Origin: a virus
Direction: 5' to 3' (one strand)
IMG/VR virus record: IMGVR_UViG_3300030103_006075
Coordinates: 1-36,501 of that record
DNA length: 36,501 nt
The translations under genes and the position numbers were made by a program. How positions within the stretch are numbered: the first letter of the stretch is position 1; the number at the start of each line of letters is the position of its first letter. The notes under the pieces are model-generated. The model ran no database searches. It had not been told where the DNA came from and worked only from the letters and a program-made list of their open reading frames with translations. Shown here piece by piece: positions 33,101 through 36,501 of the stretch.

Positions 33101-35715
33101 CCACAACCGAGTGCGACGTTATATGAACCTGTGGTGTTACATTGACCAGCATGCTTTCCAATAAAGACATTTCTACCACCTGATGTATTGCAAATTCCAG
33201 CAGAGGCTCCAAACATAGCATTGTAACCACCACTCGAAATCTTTAATCCAGCGCTTACGCCAATCACTGCGTTTTGACCACCACTTGTTATGCATTTACC
33301 TGCATCAGCACCTACAAAAACATTAGCACTACCAATTATCTGGTTAGCATTTCCACCGAAACCAGCCTGACTACCAATTGCAATATTAGAAAAAGCAGTA
33401 TTGCAAACATTTTTACCAGCACCTGCTCCAATGTAAACTGAACTCTGACCCTCCCTGACTCTGCAACCAGTAAGATCTCCTATAAAAACACCTGAACATA
33501 CACAGGTACCTGCACCATTGTCTCCACCATAAAGTGCCTGATTACCTAATGCAATATTAAATTGACCACGACAGAACTTTCTTGCTACTTCATTACCAAT
33601 GAATAGGTTACACTTATTTCCAACAGAACATTCACCTGCCTTCTTACCAATTATTATATTTTCTTCACCAGTTGTCTCTGATGCTCCAGCACAGAAACCA
33701 AAGAAGAGATTATAGTTACCAGATGTGACTGCCTTTCCTGCACCCACACCGATAGCAAAATTTCGATCACCTGCACAGTTAGCCTTCAGTGCATCATCAC
33801 CTATACCAATGTTAAAGCATGTATCAGCATCGGACGCTGCACCAGCATCAGTACCAGCATATAAGTTTTGTTGATCGTCTGGTGTGAAACCACCACCAGT
33901 AATTGTTACCGTGGCAATACCAGCAGATCCAGTTGTTGCAGTGACCGCAACAGCACTACCAGCAAAATTAATACAGGATATGCTACCAGCAGTACCAACT
34001 GTGGATCCCTCATCCTGAATTGTTAATCCACCAATCGCACCAGTTCCTGATGCAGTAATACCAGTCAGACATGAACCATCACCACAGAACTTGGTTGCAC
34101 AGAAGATACCACCAGAATTCATTGCCTTGATAGTGGATCCTGCTAGGCATACGTTAAAGGAATTGTCACCAGTGATCCAACGATCTGTTGCATTACCAAT
34201 CGCAAGTTGACAATTGCTTATCGCAGAGGGAGCTTGCACTTGAGTACCAATTAAAATATTTCTTTGACCAGATGTGACTGCACATCCTGATTGTCTTCCA
34301 AGTAATACGTTATAACTACCACTTGTGATTGCAAATCCACTTCCCTCACCTATGGATACGTTGCTACCACCAGTATTACTACCTGGTGAGCTACTACCCA
34401 TCATTGCACAATGTCCTAGAGCAACGTTATCGTCACCACCAGACTGACCCATGCATCGACCAGATCCACATCCAATATATACATTTCTCCTTCCTATCTT
34501 ATTACAATAACCTGCATTTGTTCCAATGAAAACATCATTATTCGCACAACATATGGCATATCCTGCTGCTTGTCCAATGGCAACATTATTATATCCTGTT
34601 GCACCAGATGAAAATCCAAGTCCTGCACTATGACCAACGTATATATTTTGATATCCAGTGGTAACACATTTACCTGCACTCTTTCCAATCAAAAGGTTAT
34701 CATTACCAGAGGCTATACAATTACCACTATTTTGACCCAGAGCAATGTTATGAGTACCAGTTACAACACCAGTTCCTAATGACTTACAACCGATTGCAAT
34801 ATTTTCACATCCAGTTGACAAATTTTGACCAGAAGTTTTTCCTAGGAAAACATTATATAAACCAGACGTAATGGACATACCCGCCTCTTGTCCCAACCCA
34901 ATATTATTAGTAGCACCTTGTGCATTGCACAATGCCTTACAACCAATTGCAATGTTACCATTACCTGAAGTGATTTTTCTACCTGCTTCTGTACCAAACA
35001 AAACATTATGTGAACCAGTGGTCAAGTTCCGTCCAGAGAAATCTCCTAATGCAATATTAGCATTTCCTGTTAATGCAGTTGCACTAGAACCGAGAGCACA
35101 TCTACCTATTGAGATGTTGCAACATCCAGTTGTGTTGTTACACCCTGCATACCATCCAACAAAATGATTGTGACAACCACTGGTATTTTTATATCCAGCT
35201 CTCATACCAATGAAGGTATTACATCCACCACTATCGTTCTCTTCACCTGCCTGACCAAAGAATACGTTATAATCTCCACTTGTTGTATTCTGTCCTGCAG
35301 CACATCCTATAAAGACGTTTCTATTAGCACTATTAACCTTACATCCAGCTTTATGTCCAAGCGCTACGTTATTTTCTGCTGAACCACTAGCACACTTACC
35401 AGCATCTGTACCAGCGAATAAGTTTTCTTTTGCGTCTGGTGTGAATCCTGCATCAATACCAGTTAAACAAGCTCCGCTTCCAAAGAAACAAGTAGCAGTT
35501 ACAGAGTTAATTCCAGATATATTTGTCGAACTATCACCAATTATATTTCCATTCGCAGTTATATTTCCCGTAAAAGTAGATGCACCACCAACCGTAAAAT
35601 TTGTACTTATTGCAACTTTGTTGGCATTTAAGTTTAAGTCACCCTGACTATCAATGGACGGGGTTCCACTACCTAATATATTCAGTTGCCTTACGCCAAA
35701 ACTTTTATCTGCCAT
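27160..35715 (-). CDS. Giant Cys-rich solenoid repeat protein, eight modules (2851 aa)
   Basis: The gene spans 8.6 kb and begins MADKSFGVRQLNILGSGTPS. Most of the protein is a repeat of about 17 residues, consensus N-V-x-I-G-x-x-A-G-x-x-x-T-T-G-x-x, with well over a hundred units, like a YadA-head-type beta-roll. These are packed into eight modules. Each has a header, either GF(T/S)PDxQxNLxAGT (modules 1, 2, 6, 8) or GGCLKLVxxxxYVSDGSCSGC (3, 4, 5, 7). Each closes with a 'QLxIG...WIxGDSSYNI' cap; linkers are polyGly, GIGTTNP or DKDGNQLNGG. The C-terminus ends SAPSGGSDGDIWIKYTS. Cysteines recur at set positions (IGxCAGxC). I infer a virion fibre or adhesin. TATAAATA lies 13 nt upstream; no clear ribosome site is seen. 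Neighbouring modules share near-identical DNA. Confidence 0.85.
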   Translation of the reverse strand: MADKSFGVRQLNILGSGTPSIDSQGDLNLNANKVAISTNFTVGGASTFTGNITANGNIIGDSSTNISGINSVTATCFFGSGACLTGIDAGFTPDAKENLFAGTDAGKCASGSAENNVALGHKAGCKVNSANRNVFIGCAAGQNTTSGDYNVFFGQAGEENDSGGCNTFIGMRAGYKNTSGCHNHFVGWYAGCNNTTGCCNISIGRCALGSSATALTGNANIALGDFSGRNLTTGSHNVLFGTEAGRKITSGNGNIAIGCKALCNAQGATNNIGLGQEAGMSITSGLYNVFLGKTSGQNLSTGCENIAIGCKSLGTGVVTGTHNIALGQNSGNCIASGNDNLLIGKSAGKCVTTGYQNIYVGHSAGLGFSSGATGYNNVAIGQAAGYAICCANNDVFIGTNAGYCNKIGRRNVYIGCGSGRCMGQSGGDDNVALGHCAMMGSSSPGSNTGGSNVSIGEGSGFAITSGSYNVLLGRQSGCAVTSGQRNILIGTQVQAPSAISNCQLAIGNATDRWITGDNSFNVCLAGSTIKAMNSGGIFCATKFCGDGSCLTGITASGTGAIGGLTIQDEGSTVGTAGSISCINFAGSAVAVTATTGSAGIATVTITGGGFTPDDQQNLYAGTDAGAASDADTCFNIGIGDDALKANCAGDRNFAIGVGAGKAVTSGNYNLFFGFCAGASETTGEENIIIGKKAGECSVGNKCNLFIGNEVARKFCRGQFNIALGNQALYGGDNGAGTCVCSGVFIGDLTGCRVREGQSSVYIGAGAGKNVCNTAFSNIAIGSQAGFGGNANQIIGSANVFVGADAGKCITSGGQNAVIGVSAGLKISSGGYNAMFGASAGICNTSGGRNVFIGKHAGQCNTTGSYNVALGCGAGAHWGGTDNYQLSIGIAANNWIVGNSDYNVGIGTTNPNAAVTSGNTKKLSVGILSAYQLYGDGSNLTGISGGGSGGCLKLIGTGNYVSDGSCSGCDLSGTADDNIFIGRCAGKNSAPGAASPGCTGQDNIFLGRNAGLANTTGCYNISIGFDSSCCNDCGHYNIVMGYKAHAGVSQYSFGPYGCNVVLGYCAGGSALGGNNAYMHDSVFIGVCAGRCIGNTEWSTAVGCQAFHSGSGNHVTAFGANALNQGGDQAVGVGGHAGSTQNSPGSIFIGMCSGYCMSGSQSCCNIIIGHGQPSAHGSMQSWCGRDVILIGNSIQPPLTGGNCPTQLGIGITTNYWITGDSSFNIKPGKGITDCTGSVGSNGQVLSSTGAYVKWVAASGGGGGSGGCLKLVATRNYVSDGSCSGCNFSGATDNIILGTCAGKSVTSGDYNVFFGYTAGILATTASKEVAIGYKALGNGSGGGSNIIIGECAGYNHVFNSMIAIGNKASYSMNQTYGWNSVIIGNCAGYCSVTGQLNTYVGRDAGKCATGGTYNAYFGQSAGICATGNSNTMIGACAGRCFIGGSGNVFVGKYTAHEQKCGGNYNSYFGTRAGSNMCCGDGNIAIGVRALLPSATADKQLVIGVCAYDSDPNARCVHWIVGCRNAAGETLVGIGTTAPDNAVGVGLTSKISVGIVSAYKLYGDGSALTGISGGGGSGGCLKLVADRNYVSDGSCSGCNFSGATDNIILGTCAGQDQTSGDKNVFIGCQAGRNSTTGYENIFMGMYAGCGDSGGLTGANNVAIGCKAGCGLSSGGGNVLLGYRAAPQLTTGGDNIIMGFAAYNLTTHSHNVIMGYAAGSSVSNHYNIAIGPYAGKCVGEHNIAMGWAGGYKQTGNRNIFIGADTACRTAGSGGMNVAVGMQALNYLEGRCNTALGYASGYNITTGCDNVTIGYGAGCNITTGSDNVAIGKNTCVASATGSTQLAIGVEGNYWLTGNSSYHIKPGAGIIDCDGATGSSGQVLSSTGSAIKWTASGGGGGGFSPDGQENLTAGTSAGASKDADTCFNIFLGYKAGTADCAGDNNVYIGCCAGVANLSGDNNVFIGAYAGKGNTTGYKNVQIGYNAGPGYSGTGYCNVYLGVNPAGGNTNGTHNFIAGYQAGYTGSGANHNFVVGQLAYTKLCGGDNNIAIGEYSGYCNCGGSNNIYFGNSVAYHGTGNSNNILMGYYAANNGGSSGYMCCTSHNIGMGYYVLDKLQCGCGNIAIGKCAGCTITDGECNVVIGYNTQVASATGDKQFIIGVGGSKWICGDSNFNIYDKDGNQLNGGGGGGGSGGCLKLVQSTNLVSDGTCAGCCLNVSAEDNIILGCNAGHCLVDGSANVFIGKCAGYGSVASGTSGGGCNVVIGCGAGKCGNNGNFSANVFIGCEAARTYCYNSLIAVGSRAAYSMTGTNGWMNTVVGTCAAYCSNNSTQSSTYVGSRAGKFITSGNYNAFFGFESYGEATSGDNNTIIGVRAGRCITGGESGNTFVGKYAARCSTAGDNNVAIGCNIQLPSTTGNNQMAIGIGANKWIYGDSSYNIYDKDGNQLNGGGGGGAGFSPDSQGNLYAGTSAGACSTSNSLCNVAIGQCAACKLDAGDFNVIIGNNAGRNTTTGKTNFFGGYSAGCANVSGCYNVMFGLGAGKCPTAGNSRVFIGQGAGEKSCGNHNTFIGYYAGQCAGTGGSGSYNVAFGYHAGKKITTGIKNVFLGCNAGSEATGASHNVALGTNAGRYITTNGGCNVFAGYYAGCANTTGCYNVQFGRHAGRDDQTGYRNVYIGNTAGRIQSSGRHDNVFIGNGAGRYSTSTNNSVFVGCYAGIKASGSDNSVFIGTKAGAGCSDGSTCATGDYTIAIGMCAGLNLTSGGANILLGYCAGDSITTGGSNVVIGPNADVASATGSAQLVIGCGSSNWITGDSSYNVVIGGCVQATSAASSANGHRKITTSTSAPSGGSDGDIWIKYTS
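30890..31011 (-). repeat. 122-bp direct repeat in the 2851-aa gene, copy 1
   Basis: This is about 95% identical (6 mismatches by eye) to 31823-31944 and encodes the module 5 header (GGCLKLV...SDGSCSGC) with its first repeat. The two copies lie 933 bp apart, a whole number of codons, so recombination would delete or duplicate one module in frame. Confidence 0.8.
31823..31944 (-). repeat. 122-bp direct repeat in the 2851-aa gene, copy 2
   Basis: Partner of 30890-31011; it encodes the module 4 header. Weaker copies of the same header lie near 29100 and 32850. Confidence 0.8.
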
Positions 35716-35728
35716 TGATATTTTTAGT

Positions 35729-35736
35729 TATTTATA
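35729..35736 (-). promoter_or_regulatory. T4-type late promoter (TATAAATA) for the giant repeat protein
   Basis: The minus strand reads TATAAATA, a perfect match, in the 31-nt gap before the 2851-aa gene, 13 nt from its ATG. The mRNA leader would be under 10 nt and has no Shine-Dalgarno sequence. Confidence 0.75.
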
Positions 35737-35746
35737 AGTGAAATTG

Positions 35747-36501
35747 TTAATATCCATATCTGGATTTGAGTGCATTATAATTTTGTTGAATTAGATCATC
35801 TGATAATGCAGAACTGTAAGCCAAAACTTGTCCAATCTTTCCATCAAAATTATTTTTGTAGGCAGGGGGAGGTGCATTGTTCTTATTCGCACCAATAGTA
35901 GTTGGACTATGAGTAAAACTATGACTAATACCTGTTAAACTAGAAACAGAACTACCATTAATATACAAGGTGTATGTGGTAGATGATTTAGTAAACGTAA
36001 TGTTATACCAAGTGTTTGTTGATAAAGTTGAAGAAGAAAAACTACCAAGAATTTCTGTATTACTATTAACTAATTGTATACCATTATTGTATCTTAAAAA
36101 TAAACTTTGTGAATTATCAACATCTGCAACAAAAGTTCTTTGTACTGCAAAACTATCTGAATTAAACCACATAGAAAATGTAAAATTAGCATTTGCATTA
36201 AACATATCAGAACTTGTTACTACATAGTCATCGGTTCCGTCAAAAACTAAAACACCACCATTATCTGAACTATAAGTTACCCCATTTGTTAACGTTCCAT
36301 TATTTGAGCTACTGCTTAAATCAGTCCAAGTTGTTCCACTACCAGAATATGAACTACTATTACCAGCATCTAAGTGTAGAACTAAGTTTGTTGTGTTAAT
36401 CTTTGGTGGAGTTTTGATTGTAAGTGCACCTGACAATATTAAATTACCAGTTGAGAATTTTAATGCAAATACATCAGGTATTGGTGTTGATACTGCAGCA
36501 T
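35747..36501 (-). CDS. LamG/concanavalin-like lectin protein, N-terminus cut by window edge
   Basis: The frame stays open to the right edge (visible part starts AAVSTPIPDVFALKFSTGNL), so the true start lies outside; an internal TTG at 36436 is not a credible start. The 251 visible residues contain a LamG/ConA-like jelly roll: TTNLVLHLDAGNSSSYSGSG, TTWTDLSSSSNNGTL, VLVFDGTDDYV, FTFSMWFN, WYNITFTKSSTTYTLYINGS, and a closing FDGKIGQVLAYSSALSDDLI. Such domains bind glycans. With the neighbouring fibre genes it probably takes part in host-surface recognition. The stop is 10 nt upstream of the late promoter of the giant repeat gene. Confidence 0.82.
   Translation of the reverse strand, partial: AAVSTPIPDVFALKFSTGNLILSGALTIKTPPKINTTNLVLHLDAGNSSSYSGSGTTWTDLSSSSNNGTLTNGVTYSSDNGGVLVFDGTDDYVVTSSDMFNANANFTFSMWFNSDSFAVQRTFVADVDNSQSLFLRYNNGIQLVNSNTEILGSFSSSTLSTNTWYNITFTKSSTTYTLYINGSSVSSLTGISHSFTHSPTTIGANKNNAPPPAYKNNFDGKIGQVLAYSSALSDDLIQQNYNALKSRYGY

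Noticed and set aside
27160-35715. CRISPR-like or satellite repeats
   Set aside because: The repeats are in one continuous reading frame, diverge mainly at third positions and encode a protein solenoid; there are no uniform spacers.
36434-36436. TTG start for the LamG-like gene
   Set aside because: The frame continues upstream without a stop to the window edge and has protein-like sequence there, so the gene is simply truncated by the window.

Overview
The window looks like part of the genome of a T4-like marine cyanophage (a cyanomyovirus of Prochlorococcus or Synechococcus). The sequence is AT-rich and gene-dense. It carries T4 core genes in cyanophage-type order (baseplate hub, gp54, gp4, gp48, gp53, gp32, DUF1825, gp59, gp33). 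It also carries typical cyanophage accessory genes: phoH, thyX, a PD-(D/E)XK nuclease, glutaredoxin, a NodU-type carbamoyltransferase, and DUF1825 and DUF4278 proteins. Cyanobacterial regulatory signals are present too: an NtcA-type box and glutamine-aptamer-like RNAs. No tRNA, CRISPR array, integrase or insertion sequence was seen.

Layout. (1) 1-10552, minus strand: tail and baseplate module. In transcription order it runs gp54; then, from a perfect TATAAATA late promoter, gp26, a 58-aa protein, two tape-measure-like proteins, a gp27-like hub, a gp5-like hub, a separate beta-helical needle protein, and a fibre-like protein cut by the left edge. (2) 10588-12994, plus strand: gp4, an unknown, gp48, gp53. 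(3) 12995-18026, minus strand: DNA metabolism and late-transcription genes (thyX, phoH, nuclease, gp33, gp59, DUF1825, gp32), with gp32 also served by a perfect sigma70-type promoter. (4) 18055-18405, minus strand: a small regulatory island with an NtcA-type box, a -10, a 5' hairpin, two tandem glutamine-riboswitch-like aptamers, a 47-aa DUF4278 protein and a strong terminator. (5) 18466-22513: hypotheticals, glutaredoxin, carbamoyltransferase and a GT9-like glycosyltransferase. (6) 22535-36501: small structural proteins, a sulfotransferase, and adhesin or fibre genes, including a 2851-aa cysteine-rich solenoid protein built from eight modules and a LamG-like lectin cut by the right edge.

Most notable observations: a complete -1 programmed frameshift signal (T_TTT_TTC, 5-nt spacer, 6-bp hairpin) that would fuse gp26 to the 58-aa protein just upstream of the tape-measure gene; the NtcA box plus tandem glutamine-aptamer leader on a tiny phage gene; the giant modular Cys-rich repeat protein; a 115-aa protein with mirror-like architecture; a cysteine-free gp32; and a 40-bp element repeated at two operon ends.

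All family assignments were made by reading the translated sequences; no database search was run.
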